Positions 17,749 to 29,411 are shown, counted from the first letter of the stretch. The stretch: DNA of 34,347 nucleotides from Desulfovibrio sp. (GCA_031273845.1 JAISRC010000140.1:1-34347); one strand, 5' to 3'. Numbers and translations: made by a program. Notes: a model not told the origin generated them from the sequence alone.

Positions 17749-18336
17749 TCAGATAAGTTTCTTCCCCGCTGAAAAGGCGTCGCCCAGTTTCGCGCCTATG
17801 CCGTAGTATGCCCGTGAGCCGGCATCGTAAATCAGGGGCGCGACTTTGCGGATGTCCGGGAAAACGCCCGTCGGGTCCAGGCAGTCTTCATCAGCCTTCA
17901 CATCGGCCACGGCCCCGACCATCATCGTGTGCGAACCGAGATCCAGGCTCCGGACCAGGGAGCACTCCAGCACAACGGGGCATTCCGCGATATAGGGCGC
18001 ATCCGCGTGTTCCGCGGGCACGGCGGTCCACCCGGCGACGGCAAACTTGTCGTAGCGTCTGCCGGAAACTATGCCCGCGTAATCCGTCCCCGTCAGCATG
18101 GCCTCGGAAGGGATGCCCACGGTGAAGGCTTTGCGGGCCAGCAGAGCGTCGTGCGTTCGGCGCGCCGGGCGTATGGATACGGCAAGACAAAGCGGCTCGG
18201 AACAGCAAATGCCGCCCCAGGCCGCCGTCATGACCCCAGGTTTGCCGTCTTCGTACCATACGGATACCAGAAGCGCGGGTTCGGGATACAACAAGGGCAA
18301 GGGACCGAGGGAACGTTTCGGACGCGGAGCGGACAC
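17749..18336 (-). CDS. Flavin reductase domain (FMN-binding split-barrel) protein
   Basis: PALLVSVWYEDGKPGVMTAAWGGICCSEPLCLAVSIRPARRTHDALLARKAFTVGIPS; GTG start at 18336 with AAGGAG upstream. The longer ORF start is repeat-derived. Confidence 0.82.
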   Translation of the reverse strand: MSAPRPKRSLGPLPLLYPEPALLVSVWYEDGKPGVMTAAWGGICCSEPLCLAVSIRPARRTHDALLARKAFTVGIPSEAMLTGTDYAGIVSGRRYDKFAVAGWTAVPAEHADAPYIAECPVVLECSLVRSLDLGSHTMMVGAVADVKADEDCLDPTGVFPDIRKVAPLIYDAGSRAYYGIGAKLGDAFSAGKKLI

Positions 18337-18349
18337 GGCGATTCTCCTT

Positions 18350-18385
18350 AAGGCAATTTGATTTCGGGATGCTTTAAAGCAATTT
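18350..18385 (+). repeat. Two 'B'-type motifs of the mosaic repeat
   Basis: AAGGCAATTTGATTTCGGGATGCTTTAAAGCAATTTGATG. Confidence 0.6.
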
Positions 18386-18389
18386 GATG

Positions 18390-18586
18390 CCGGCCGAGGT
18401 GCACACAATATTTCAATCCACAACCGGCTCCATCCGCCGATCGTCTCCGTCCCGGCGGATAGGAATCGGCCGGCTTGCCCCTCCCTGATGGAAGAGGTTA
18501 CCTGCAATGTGCTACCGCCCTTGCCGGGAGTCAACCGGCAACTCCCTGAGGGAGAGGTTTCAAACCATAAAGGAAATTTTGATGAA
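18390..18586. other. Intergenic region dense in perfect inverted repeats, ending in an SD-like motif and ATG
   Basis: CCGGCCGA/TCGGCCGG (18390-18473) enclosing ATCCGCCG/CGGCGGAT (18432-18460); TTGCCGG/CCGGCAA (18521-18541); CTCCCT-g-AGGGAG (18542-18554); AAAGGAAATTTTGATG. Confidence 0.7.
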
Positions 18587-18699
18587 CATATCTTCCGGCG
18601 TATGCTCGTGTCAATATGCAGTTCTCATAAAAACGTCATATTATCAATCTCTTGGCCGGATTGGACTTTCCCGGGCTTTTCCATTATCGTATCGCGCCG

Positions 18700-18845
18700 T
18701 TGGAGCATAAATGATTTTGGAACGCTCCACTCGGCGTGGACGGCGAAAGTAAATTTCGCCTACGCCTCATGGGTGGGCGGCGGTTTCCGCCGCTCGGCAT
18801 TTTGTAATTTCATTTGCAGAACGCTCTGAAACAATTTGATTTCGA
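18700..18845 (+). repeat. Divergent copy of the mosaic hairpin repeat
   Basis: GGAGCATAAATGATTTTGGAACGCTCC, GGCGAAAGTAAATTTCGCC, GCGGCGGTTTCCGCCGC, CGCTCTGAAACAATTTGATTTCGA. Confidence 0.7.
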
Positions 18846-18883
18846 CAGCCGGCCGCACAACAGGCTCCCCCCGAGGATTTTCC

Positions 18884-20688
<1,805 letters not shown>

Positions 20689-20689
<1 letters not shown>

Positions 20690-21300
20690 TGTCCCGGACA
20701 CTGTACGAAACCCCGCTGCACACGATCATGGATTATGTGAAGATATTTATCGCGGCGCTCGGCATCGCCATGCTTATCCGCACCTTCATCATCCAGCCTT
20801 TCATCATCCCCTCCGAATCCATGCTGAATACCCTGCAGATAGGCGACCGCCTCTTTGTGCTCAAGTTCAGCTACGGCATACATCTGCCTTTTGTGGAAAA
20901 AGAGCTTTTTTCCATGGGGGAACCGGAAGCGGGCGACATCATCGTTTTTCCCTTTCCTCAGAACAAAAAAGAAGACTATATCAAGCGCGTGGTCGGCGTA
21001 GCCGGGGATACCCTGGAAATGCGCAACAAAAAGCTTTACCGCAACGGCAAAGCCGTTGACGAGCCCTATGCCGTGCACGATGCCGGAGACACGGATCCCT
21101 ACCGCGACAATTTCCGCCCGCTCACCGTGCCGCCGGGCAAAGTCTTCGTGCTCGGCGACAATCGGGACAACTCCCGCGATTCGCGTTACTGGGGCTTTGT
21201 GGACAAGGATACCGTCCACGGCAGGGCCGTGATCATTTACTGGTCGAGCACGGATTTCATCAACATCAAATGGTCGCGCATAGGCAAGTTGCTGCGTTGA
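20689..21300 (+). CDS. lepB: Signal peptidase I
   Basis: FIIPSESMLNTLQIGDRLFV, YIKRVVGVAGDTLEM, VLGDNRDNSRDSRYWGFV. Confidence 0.95.
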
Positions 21301-21314
21301 AGCTCTCCGGCCCG

Positions 21315-22709
21315 ATGCGCTTTTGCAGCGACATGCTTTTCGGTCTCTACGGGGGGTTGTGGCGCGCGGCTGTTCCCCTGCTGGCGCGCCACAGCCGCCT
21401 GCGCGTGGATTTCGGGCAGCGACTGCACCCGGAGAAGGGGCCTGCAGCCGCCTTGCGGAATATTTCTTGCGCGCCCGGACAGAGGCCCCTGCGCCTCTGG
21501 ATACAGGCGGCCTCGGCCGGGGAGGCCCGGCTTGCGTGCGCCCTGCTTTCCGCCCTGGAACGCGCCGCGGCCGCGCAGCCGCGCTTCGCCTCACGCCCCC
21601 TGCACGTTCTGGCCTGCACCTGCACCCGCCAAGGGCTGGACACCTTGAACGGCGGGGAGGAGAGCAACGGGGTACGCCTTCTGAACGCTTATATGCCCTT
21701 GGACCACCCGGACATCATGCGCGCTGCCCTGCGTCGGGCCGCGCCCGATGCCGTGGTCCTTCTGGAAACGGAACTCTGGCCGGGGCAGCTCCGGGCCGCG
21801 AAGCAGGCCGGCATTCCCGTCCTGCTGCTTAACGCGCGCATGTCGGAGAAAAGCGCACGCCTCTATTCTCTTACGCGTTTCTTTTGGCGCTCTCTCGCCC
21901 CGGAGCGCATCGCCGCCGTATCCGAAGACGATGCCCGCCGTTTCGCGGACCTTTTCGGTAACCCGGAGAAAATCTCCGTGTTGCCCAACATCAAGTTCGA
22001 TCTGGCCTGCCCGGAACCGGACAGATCATCCCCCTGTCCGCGCGCCGCGCTCCTGCCTGCGGAGAGCGGACCCGTCCTGCTTTTCGCCTCGGTGCGCGAG
22101 GAAGAGGAAAAAATCCTCCTGCCCCTGCTCAAGTCATTGTACGACAGGGAAATACAAGGGCAGCGCGCGGTATTGATCATCGCCCCCCGGCACATGCATC
22201 GCATCGTGGCTTGGGAGGAAGGGTTGCGCGCCGCAGGCCTGCCCGTTCTGCGCCTCTCCCGCCGGAAGGAAGACGGGTCGCCGGCCGGCCGGCCCGTCTT
22301 CCTTCTGGACAGCTTCGGGGCACTGCAATCCCTGTACGGGGACGTTGACGCGGCCTTTGTCGGCGGGAGCCTGGCCCCCCTCGGCGGACAGAATTTTCTG
22401 GAAGCGGCGGGAGCGGGCGTGACTACCCTGGTCGGCCCCCATCTGGACAATTTTCGCTGGGTCGGCGAAGATGTGTTCAGCGCCGGTCTGGTCAGGCGGG
22501 TTTCGAACGCGGGAGAACTGAGGGATGCCCTGCTTGCGGTCCTTGCGGAACGGGCGGCGGACATTTTCCGGTCGGACCGGGTCTGTTCCGTCGCGGAGGC
22601 CAGAGCGGCGGCCGCGGCCGGAAAGCGCGCGCGTTTCCGCGCCCTGATCGACCCGAAACTGGGCGGAACCCTGCGCGCCGCACAGTTTGTTGTGGAAAAC
22701 CTTCAATAA
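21315..22709 (+). CDS. waaA: 3-deoxy-D-manno-octulosonic acid transferase
   Basis: LWIQAASAGEARLACALL, LLETELWPGQLRAAKQAGIPVLLLNARMSEKS, FVGGSLAPLGGQNFLEAAGAG. Confidence 0.9.
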   Translation: MRFCSDMLFGLYGGLWRAAVPLLARHSRLRVDFGQRLHPEKGPAAALRNISCAPGQRPLRLWIQAASAGEARLACALLSALERAAAAQPRFASRPLHVLACTCTRQGLDTLNGGEESNGVRLLNAYMPLDHPDIMRAALRRAAPDAVVLLETELWPGQLRAAKQAGIPVLLLNARMSEKSARLYSLTRFFWRSLAPERIAAVSEDDARRFADLFGNPEKISVLPNIKFDLACPEPDRSSPCPRAALLPAESGPVLLFASVREEEEKILLPLLKSLYDREIQGQRAVLIIAPRHMHRIVAWEEGLRAAGLPVLRLSRRKEDGSPAGRPVFLLDSFGALQSLYGDVDAAFVGGSLAPLGGQNFLEAAGAGVTTLVGPHLDNFRWVGEDVFSAGLVRRVSNAGELRDALLAVLAERAADIFRSDRVCSVAEARAAAAAGKRARFRALIDPKLGGTLRAAQFVVENLQ

Positions 22710-22758
22710 TATTATACTGTACAGCCGATTGCTTCGTACTGAGCAACAAGGTAATTTG

Positions 22759-24072
22759 ATGACAAAACCGGCAGCCCGCATCCTTTTTTGTATCGGTATT
22801 GTTCTGTCCTGCCCCGCCGTCCGCGCCGCCGAGGTCTATACCCTGGAAAAGGCCGTGACTGCGGCTTTGGAGCGCAACTTTACCATCCAGGCCGCCGCCG
22901 AAGGCCGCGAGGCCGCCCGCTCCGGCGTTTCGTCCGCGCGCAGCGCCTTCGGCCCCGTGCTCGGCTCGGGCTATGCCTATGACCGCCGCCAGCACGACCA
23001 GGAAAGCACCGGCCGCGCCGTGGACAGGGAACTCTACACATGGCGCGTCTACCTGAACCAGAACCTTTTCTCCGGCTTCGACACCCTGGCGGACTATCAG
23101 AAGGCCGCCCTGCGGGAAGAAAGCGCGCAGGCCGGGGTGAAACGCGCCCGTCTGGAACTTATTCGGCTGGTACAGACCCATTTCGTCACCTACCTCAAGG
23201 CGCTCGAAGACGCGCGCAGCGCCGCCGACGCCCTGGATCGCCTGCGTTCCCAGATGAATTCCAGCCGGGCTTTCTATGATGTCGGCGTTTCTCCGCGCAT
23301 TGACGTGCTCCAGGCCGAAGTGGACGTATCCACGGCTGAAAGCGCCCTGCTGGTCGCGGAAAACGCCGTGGAAACGCAGAAGGCCAGGCTCAATACCCTG
23401 CTGCGCCTGCCCATTGACGGCGACGCGGTATACAAGGGCACGCTGGAATACATCGACTTCGGCAAAAATCTGGACGAATGTCTGCAAACTGCCTACAAAA
23501 AGCGACCGGATCTGATCATGGCGGAAAAATCCGTCCAGATCGCGGAAAAAGACGTCACCAAGGCGCAAAGCGGCTGGTATCCGCGCATAGACGCTTACGG
23601 CGCGTGGGGCAGCAGGGGCAATACCGGTTCCGTGTCCGGCAGTCCCAACATCAGCAACAGATTCAGCGAATGGACCGTGGGCGTGAGCGCGGAATGGAGG
23701 CTTTTTGAATGGGGCAAAACCTTTTTCGACACCCGGCAGGCGCGGCATGAAAGCTCGCGGCTCAGGTTTGAAGCCGAAAACCTGAAACAGGAAGTCGGTT
23801 TCATGATCAAGGAACGCATGCTGGCCATGAGCGAAGCCGCCAAACGCATCAAGGTCGCCCAGGCGGCCGTGGTGCAGGCGCGGGAGGCATACCGCATGGC
23901 CGACGCCCGATACCGCCGGCAGGTAGGGACCATGACCGACGTGCTCGACGCCCAGGCCAAGCTGTCCCAGGCCGAGGCATCCCTCGCCGGGGCGCGCGCC
24001 GACTACTCCATAGCCCTGACCAACATTTACACCGACATCGGGGAAGAAAACCCCTCCCTGCGTCCCCGATGA
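22759..24072 (+). CDS. TolC-family outer membrane efflux protein
   Basis: Signal peptide, YTLEKAVTAALERNFTIQAA, RMADARYRRQVGTMTDVLDAQAKLSQAEASLAGARADYSIALTNIY. Confidence 0.9.
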   Translation: MTKPAARILFCIGIVLSCPAVRAAEVYTLEKAVTAALERNFTIQAAAEGREAARSGVSSARSAFGPVLGSGYAYDRRQHDQESTGRAVDRELYTWRVYLNQNLFSGFDTLADYQKAALREESAQAGVKRARLELIRLVQTHFVTYLKALEDARSAADALDRLRSQMNSSRAFYDVGVSPRIDVLQAEVDVSTAESALLVAENAVETQKARLNTLLRLPIDGDAVYKGTLEYIDFGKNLDECLQTAYKKRPDLIMAEKSVQIAEKDVTKAQSGWYPRIDAYGAWGSRGNTGSVSGSPNISNRFSEWTVGVSAEWRLFEWGKTFFDTRQARHESSRLRFEAENLKQEVGFMIKERMLAMSEAAKRIKVAQAAVVQAREAYRMADARYRRQVGTMTDVLDAQAKLSQAEASLAGARADYSIALTNIYTDIGEENPSLRPR

Positions 24073-25574
24073 AAGCGCGCGCGATCTCCGGTCCCCAGTC
24101 CCCGATACGGTCCCCGGCGACATGCATGACGGCCGGCACGACGGAGCATGCGGAAATGTCTGAAAACAGTCTTGATGAAAGCGACATTCACACAAAATTG
24201 TCGATCGGCGCAATCGTCTCCTTTGCGCTCACGTCGGCAATATGTTCTTTGATAATTTTCATAATAGTTGCGACAAAAATCAAAAATGAAAATTTGACGA
24301 TGGAGCAGTGTATTCTCGAAAAAAGCACAAAACTGAATGAGGTTATTTCCAGGCTGCTGTCCAGGACGCATATTATTTCCGCCATGATGGAGATTCGCGA
24401 GGATACGTCGGATGATTTCGAACATATGGCCGCTGCGGTAGTTGATGACCCGGCCATCATGAATATTTTTGTCGCCCCGTCCGGAGTCGTTTCCAAAGTC
24501 TATCCCCTGCATGGGAATGAAAACCTGATCGGCTTGAATCTTTTTGAAGAAGGCGCCGTCGCCGGGGAGGCGGTCCGGGCGAAAGAGCAGGACAGGCTCA
24601 CGTTCGGCGGACCCTTTCCCCTGCCGCAGGGCGGGCAGGCTCTGGCGGGCCTGCTGCCGGTCTTTCTCGGCAGACCCGGCAGCGGAAAGGACTTCCGGGG
24701 ACTGCTGGGCATTACTCTGAAATACCCGCAAGCTATGGCCGACGTCGGCCTGGATGAGCTTTCGCTGTATGGCCTCGGCTATGAACTGTGGAGAATCAAT
24801 CCGGATGGCGATGCAAAGCAGATTATTACGGGCGTCGGCGATCATGTATCCCCCTTCGGGCGTTTTGTCGAGAAGCGTGTAAGCATTGTCGACGCGGACT
24901 GGAACCTGCGCATCGGTGTCGCCGGCAAGTGGTATGACGCCCCGGAAATCCGGGCGATGATTCCGGTCGCTTTACTCATAAGTTTTCTGGTTGCTTTTCT
25001 TATGCAAAAAAGATTTGACTTAAAAGCAATGAAAAAATTAAAGCACATGGCCTACATAGACTCGTTGACAGAGGTATTCAACAGACGCTGTTTTATGGAG
25101 TTGGCATCCTTGCGCATTGAGATGCTGAAAAGAACAAAAGAATTCGGATTTTTAATTATATTTGATTTGGACAATTTCAAGAAAATAAATGATACCTATG
25201 GACATCTCGCCGGAGATGAAGTCTTGAGGGTCATTCCCGGCCGAATAAAAATGTGCATTCGCCCTTATGACCTGATGGCGCGCTACGGCGGAGATGAATT
25301 CATAATGTTTATTACATGCGCTGATGCAACGGATATAGCGGATGTCGTGGAGCGTTGCAGACGCAGCATTGCCGGCAAGCCGGTCGAGTTTGAAGACAAA
25401 AATATACCCGTCACCGCAAGTTTCGGCGTTGCTGCGTTTTCCCCGGACCTGGATCTCAAAACGGCAATGAAATTTGCGGACGAAGCGCTTTACGGCGCAA
25501 AGAAAAAGGGACGCAACATATGCGATATGCATGGTAATTGCGAATTGCTGCCGCTTTATTCCGGGCACGGCTGA
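24069..25574 (+). CDS. Membrane diguanylate cyclase with extracytoplasmic sensor domain and GGDEF domain
   Basis: Two hydrophobic segments flank a sensor-like region; DLDNFKKINDTYGHLAGDEVL, RYGGDEFIMF. The start may be internal (24156). Confidence 0.88.
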   Translation: MKARAISGPQSPIRSPATCMTAGTTEHAEMSENSLDESDIHTKLSIGAIVSFALTSAICSLIIFIIVATKIKNENLTMEQCILEKSTKLNEVISRLLSRTHIISAMMEIREDTSDDFEHMAAAVVDDPAIMNIFVAPSGVVSKVYPLHGNENLIGLNLFEEGAVAGEAVRAKEQDRLTFGGPFPLPQGGQALAGLLPVFLGRPGSGKDFRGLLGITLKYPQAMADVGLDELSLYGLGYELWRINPDGDAKQIITGVGDHVSPFGRFVEKRVSIVDADWNLRIGVAGKWYDAPEIRAMIPVALLISFLVAFLMQKRFDLKAMKKLKHMAYIDSLTEVFNRRCFMELASLRIEMLKRTKEFGFLIIFDLDNFKKINDTYGHLAGDEVLRVIPGRIKMCIRPYDLMARYGGDEFIMFITCADATDIADVVERCRRSIAGKPVEFEDKNIPVTASFGVAAFSPDLDLKTAMKFADEALYGAKKKGRNICDMHGNCELLPLYSGHG

Positions 25575-25578
25575 GGCC

Positions 25579-25752
25579 GTCTGATTTGGAGACGCCTCCT
25601 CCGGCGCTTAACGTCGAAACGCGGGTTCGCCTCGGGGCGGGTGGCGGCGCTGTTTCTGCGGGCCGCATCCTTAAGCCGGAAAGACCGGCTTAAGGTTTTT
25701 GCTCGCGCTTTCGTCGCCTGAGCATTTTCAACTTTGAAATGCTCCAATTCCA
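25579..25752 (+). repeat. Mosaic repeat (B-C-A) with an extra hairpin
   Basis: CTGATTTGGAGACGCCTCCTCCGGCGCTTAACG...CTGAGCATTTTCAACTTTGAAATGCTCCAATTCC. Confidence 0.85.
25669..25700 (+). terminator. Strong Rho-independent terminator inside the mosaic repeat
   Basis: CCTTAAGCCGG-AAAGA-CCGGCTTAAGG-TTTTT, 11-bp perfect stem. Confidence 0.8.
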
Positions 25753-25760
25753 AATTAAAA

Positions 25761-26366
25761 ATGATGGGCGATTTGGTGGAATACAGGGATTACGCTACCG
25801 GCGGCCATATTTCACGTACCACCAGGCTTCTTTCCATACTTACGGACAACCTGCCGCTCGGCAGCATTTATGCCGAAAGCGTTGCGCTGTGGGACACGGC
25901 CATGTTCCTGCAGTCTTCTCAACTGCACGACATCGGGAAAATCAGCATCCCGGACGTGATCCTGCTCAAGCCCGGTCCTTTGAGCGCCGATGAACGCGAA
26001 AAAATGAAAACACATGCGGATGTCGGGGCGCACATGATCGCCCAGTTGCAGGAACAAGTTGAGGGCAGCGATTTTCTGGAGCATGCCAAGATTATGGCGG
26101 GCACCCACCACGAGCGTTGGGACGGCGGCGGTTATCCTCTGGGATTGAAAAAAGAGGAGATTCCCCTGCAGGGACGCATGATGGCTTTTGCCGACGTCTA
26201 CGATGCCCTGATTTCAAAGCGCCCATACAAAGAACCGTACAGCAGCGAACAGGCTCTGGACATTATCAGGCGGGAGAGAGGCAGACAGTTCGACCCGGAA
26301 CTCACGGACATATTCCTCAAAGCCATGGAAAATTTTGAGCCGGGGCAGGATCGACAGGTAGCGTAA
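25761..26366 (+). CDS. HD-GYP domain protein, apparently N-terminally truncated
   Basis: DLVEYRDYATGGHISRT, LHDIGKISIPD, HHERWDGGGYPLGL, MAFADVYDALISKRPYK. Homology begins right after the repeat, with no receiver or sensor domain. Confidence 0.82.
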   Translation: MMGDLVEYRDYATGGHISRTTRLLSILTDNLPLGSIYAESVALWDTAMFLQSSQLHDIGKISIPDVILLKPGPLSADEREKMKTHADVGAHMIAQLQEQVEGSDFLEHAKIMAGTHHERWDGGGYPLGLKKEEIPLQGRMMAFADVYDALISKRPYKEPYSSEQALDIIRRERGRQFDPELTDIFLKAMENFEPGQDRQVA

Positions 26367-26393
26367 TATGCTGTAAAAACAGGTATATTTTTG

Positions 26394-27635
26394 ATGAACG
26401 CAACGCATCCCGATTTTCTGTTGCAAAACTACCGTTTTGATCTTCCCAAAGATCGTATCGCCCAGGTTCCGGCACCGCATCGGTCCGATTCGCGCCTGCT
26501 GGTGCTGGACCGTCGCGGCGCAACGCTTGAAGATTGCCGCTTTGCCGACCTTGCGAAGTATCTGCCGGCAAACTGTCTGCTTGTCGCCAACAACTCCAGA
26601 GTGGTTCCGGCGCGCCTTTTCGGCCGCAGGCCGAATGGGGGAATCCTGGAAATGCTGCTGCTCACCCCTCTGCCGATGCTTGGAGCCGCCGCCGCCCTTC
26701 CGGGCGAACATGCGGCCGAGGCGGACGTCCTCATGCGCCCGGCAGCGAAACTGCGCCCCGGCGACAGATGCGCCTTCGCCCCCGAACTTGAGGCCGTGAT
26801 TCTGGAACGCGGTCCCTCCGGCCGCTGCCGGGTCAGGCTGTTCTGGAACGGCACCTTGCCCGACATTCTTGAACGCCGGGGCTGTCTGCCCCTGCCTCCG
26901 TATATCCGCCGCCCCCGGCCCGCGGCGCGGGGAGCGGCCGTCAATGCGGCCGCTGTAGATGAAAACACATTGCGGCGGATGGACGCGGAGCGCTACCAGA
27001 CGGTCTACGCCAGGAAGGACAAAGCCGGGTCAGCCGCAGCGCCCACCGCGGGATTGCATTTTACGACCGAACTGCGCGAGCGCATACAAGCCTCCGGCCG
27101 GGAATGGGCGGAACTGACCCTGTATGTCGGCTACGGCACCTTCAATCCCGTCCGCTGCCGGGATATTCGGGAGCACACAATGCACCCCGAGCAGGCGGAA
27201 ATTCCGGCCGGCACGGCAAGCGCACTGCAGGCGGCCGCCGCGGCGGGTAGACCCGTCGTCGCCGTGGGAACCACGTCGGCCCGCGTTCTGGAAGCAGTAT
27301 TCGCCGCCCAGAATCCCGAAGCGGATCCGGCGCCTGGAAACCCGCCCGGCCCGCAAAATCCGGCAACATACGCCGATATTCGCGCCGAACGGTTGCGCGC
27401 AAAACAGAAGGCCGTTTTCAGACCCTTTGCCGGGGACGTAAATATTTTCATCCATCCAGGCAAGAACTTTCATGTCGTTGACGGGCTGATCACCAATTTT
27501 CATCTGCCTGAATCCACTCTGCTGCTCCTGGTTTCAGCCATGGCGGGGCGAGAACGCATCCTCGCGGCATACAGGGAGGCCCTGGCACGCGGTTTCAATT
27601 TTTTCTCGTACGGCGATGCCATGCTGATTTTGTGA
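26394..27635 (+). CDS. queA: S-adenosylmethionine:tRNA ribosyltransferase-isomerase
   Basis: DRIAQVPAPHRSDSRLLVLDR, LLVANNSRVVPARLFGRR, AAPTAGLHFT, LITNFHLPESTLLLLVSA. Confidence 0.93.
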   Translation: MNATHPDFLLQNYRFDLPKDRIAQVPAPHRSDSRLLVLDRRGATLEDCRFADLAKYLPANCLLVANNSRVVPARLFGRRPNGGILEMLLLTPLPMLGAAAALPGEHAAEADVLMRPAAKLRPGDRCAFAPELEAVILERGPSGRCRVRLFWNGTLPDILERRGCLPLPPYIRRPRPAARGAAVNAAAVDENTLRRMDAERYQTVYARKDKAGSAAAPTAGLHFTTELRERIQASGREWAELTLYVGYGTFNPVRCRDIREHTMHPEQAEIPAGTASALQAAAAAGRPVVAVGTTSARVLEAVFAAQNPEADPAPGNPPGPQNPATYADIRAERLRAKQKAVFRPFAGDVNIFIHPGKNFHVVDGLITNFHLPESTLLLLVSAMAGRERILAAYREALARGFNFFSYGDAMLIL

Positions 27636-27650
27636 GGCAATGCCCATACT

Positions 27651-27838
27651 GAATTATTCCAGCTCAAAAAATTATATGAAAAGCTCAATGAGGTCGAACG
27701 GCTGTTCAGGAGATTGAAAGGGTTCAGGCGTGCTTTTACCCGCTATGACAAGCTTGATGTCATGTTTATGGGATTCATGGTTTTTGCCTTGATTGTAGAG
27801 AATCTCAGAAGGATTGTATAGATAGTGTCAACGGGCCC
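27651..27838 (+). mobile_element. 3' remnant of an IS5-family transposase
   Basis: Frame reads FQLKKLYEKLNEVERLFRRLKGFRRAFTRYDKLDVMFMGFMVFALIVENLRRIV*, followed by TAGTGTCAACGGGCCC end-like sequence. Absent from the ORF track. Confidence 0.75.
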
Positions 27839-28010
27839 TAATCTTTTGCCCAAGGCAATCGCATGAAGTGGACAACAAACTGAAATATCAAGATAATTTT
27901 TTGAGGCCTTGATTTAAAAAACTTATTATTTCAAGGCGTTATCGTTTTTCATTCGATTGCCCTGATCTTTTGCCGCGCGCGGCGCTGAAAATGTTCGCCG
28001 ACTTCGGCAG

Positions 28011-29411
28011 CTACCAGAATTCTCTGCGCTCCTTGTACTTTTTATCGAAAGATTCCAGGGATTGCTTGTCTTTGGCGGCGGAAGCCAACGCTCTGGCTTT
28101 GTCGTAAAAACGCAGCACCTTGCCTTTGTCGTTGGCGTACAAGGCGCTGTAAGCCATGTACAGGTTGGCCTCGAACATTTTCCTTTCCGCCCCGTACATA
28201 CGCGCCAGCATCTCATGCACCTCCGGGTCTTCCGGTTCCTTGCGCAGGACGCGTCGGGCGTAGTCGAGGGCTTCGCCTGTCCTGCCCGCGTCCTCCAGAT
28301 CCCTGGCGCGGTAATAGAGGGCGTGGGTGTCCTCGGGGTTCATTTCGACGGCCCGCCGGAGCAGTTTCGACCCCAAGCCCTTGTTGCCCTTGAGATAGTG
28401 AAAGGCACCCGCTTCACGCACGATCAGCTCGTCGTTCGGAGAACAGGTCAGGGCGGAATCGAAATAGTCGGCGGCTTCCTTGACCCGGTTGCGCCGGGAA
28501 CAGAGTATCCCCATACCCGTAAGGGCCATGCAGCGGGTTTTGCCCTGCATCTGCGCGGCAAAGGCTCCGGCCGAGGGGTCAGGGTCGCCGTATCTGGCCC
28601 GCACCAAAGCCTGCACGCGCAGGAAGCGCGTATCGTCCCCGGCGCGCGGGGCGGGAAGGCGCGACACGCGTATGCCCATATCCTTGACCCGCTCCGTCAG
28701 GGCCGGGTGGGTGGACAGGTAGGTCGGAACCTCGCTGCCCAGGAGCCACTGCCTGCGGCTCAATATGCGGAAGGCCCCGACCATGCCGCCGGGATCGTAG
28801 CCCGCGCCGGCCAGATAGTTCATGCCTACCTGATCGGCTTCGCGCTCGTCGGCGCGGCTGTAGTTGAGCATGGCCGCCTGCCCCGCCGCCATGGACCCGG
28901 CTACGGTCGCGGAAGCGGCTGAACCGCCCATAAGTGCCCCGGCCAGCATCCCGAGTACGGAAAGCACGGAAACGATCTGACTGTTCTCAATGCGCGAGGC
29001 TATATGCCGCTGGGTGACGTGCGCCATTTCATGGGCCAGTACTCCCGCGACCTCCGCCTCATGATCCATGGCCAGAATCAGGCCGGTATGCACGAAAATG
29101 TAGCCGCCGGGACAGGCGAAGGCGTTGACGGCGTTATGCCGGATCACGCTCACGGAGAACGGGAAGGGCTGTTTGGGCATGGCCCGCGTCAGACGGTCGA
29201 CAATACTTTTTACATAGCCCGTGATTTCCGCATCCTGCACCAGAGGCATGCGGGAACGGATGAGGATGTTGAATTTTTCCCCCAGTTCTTTTTCGTCTTT
29301 CAGCGTGAACGATCCCCAGGCCTCCGCCCGGAAAGGAAAGACGGCGAGGTTCAGGAGCAGAGCCGGCAACAGGAGGATGCTGGGGAACTTTACCTTCACA
29401 ACACATCCCAC
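28011..29411 (-). CDS. M48-family metalloprotease with TPR-like C-terminus (BepA-like)
   Basis: GVLAHEMAHVTQRHIAS (HExxH), secretion signal, helical-repeat C-terminus. Confidence 0.88.
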   Translation of the reverse strand: MGCVVKVKFPSILLLPALLLNLAVFPFRAEAWGSFTLKDEKELGEKFNILIRSRMPLVQDAEITGYVKSIVDRLTRAMPKQPFPFSVSVIRHNAVNAFACPGGYIFVHTGLILAMDHEAEVAGVLAHEMAHVTQRHIASRIENSQIVSVLSVLGMLAGALMGGSAASATVAGSMAAGQAAMLNYSRADEREADQVGMNYLAGAGYDPGGMVGAFRILSRRQWLLGSEVPTYLSTHPALTERVKDMGIRVSRLPAPRAGDDTRFLRVQALVRARYGDPDPSAGAFAAQMQGKTRCMALTGMGILCSRRNRVKEAADYFDSALTCSPNDELIVREAGAFHYLKGNKGLGSKLLRRAVEMNPEDTHALYYRARDLEDAGRTGEALDYARRVLRKEPEDPEVHEMLARMYGAERKMFEANLYMAYSALYANDKGKVLRFYDKARALASAAKDKQSLESFDKKYKERREFW

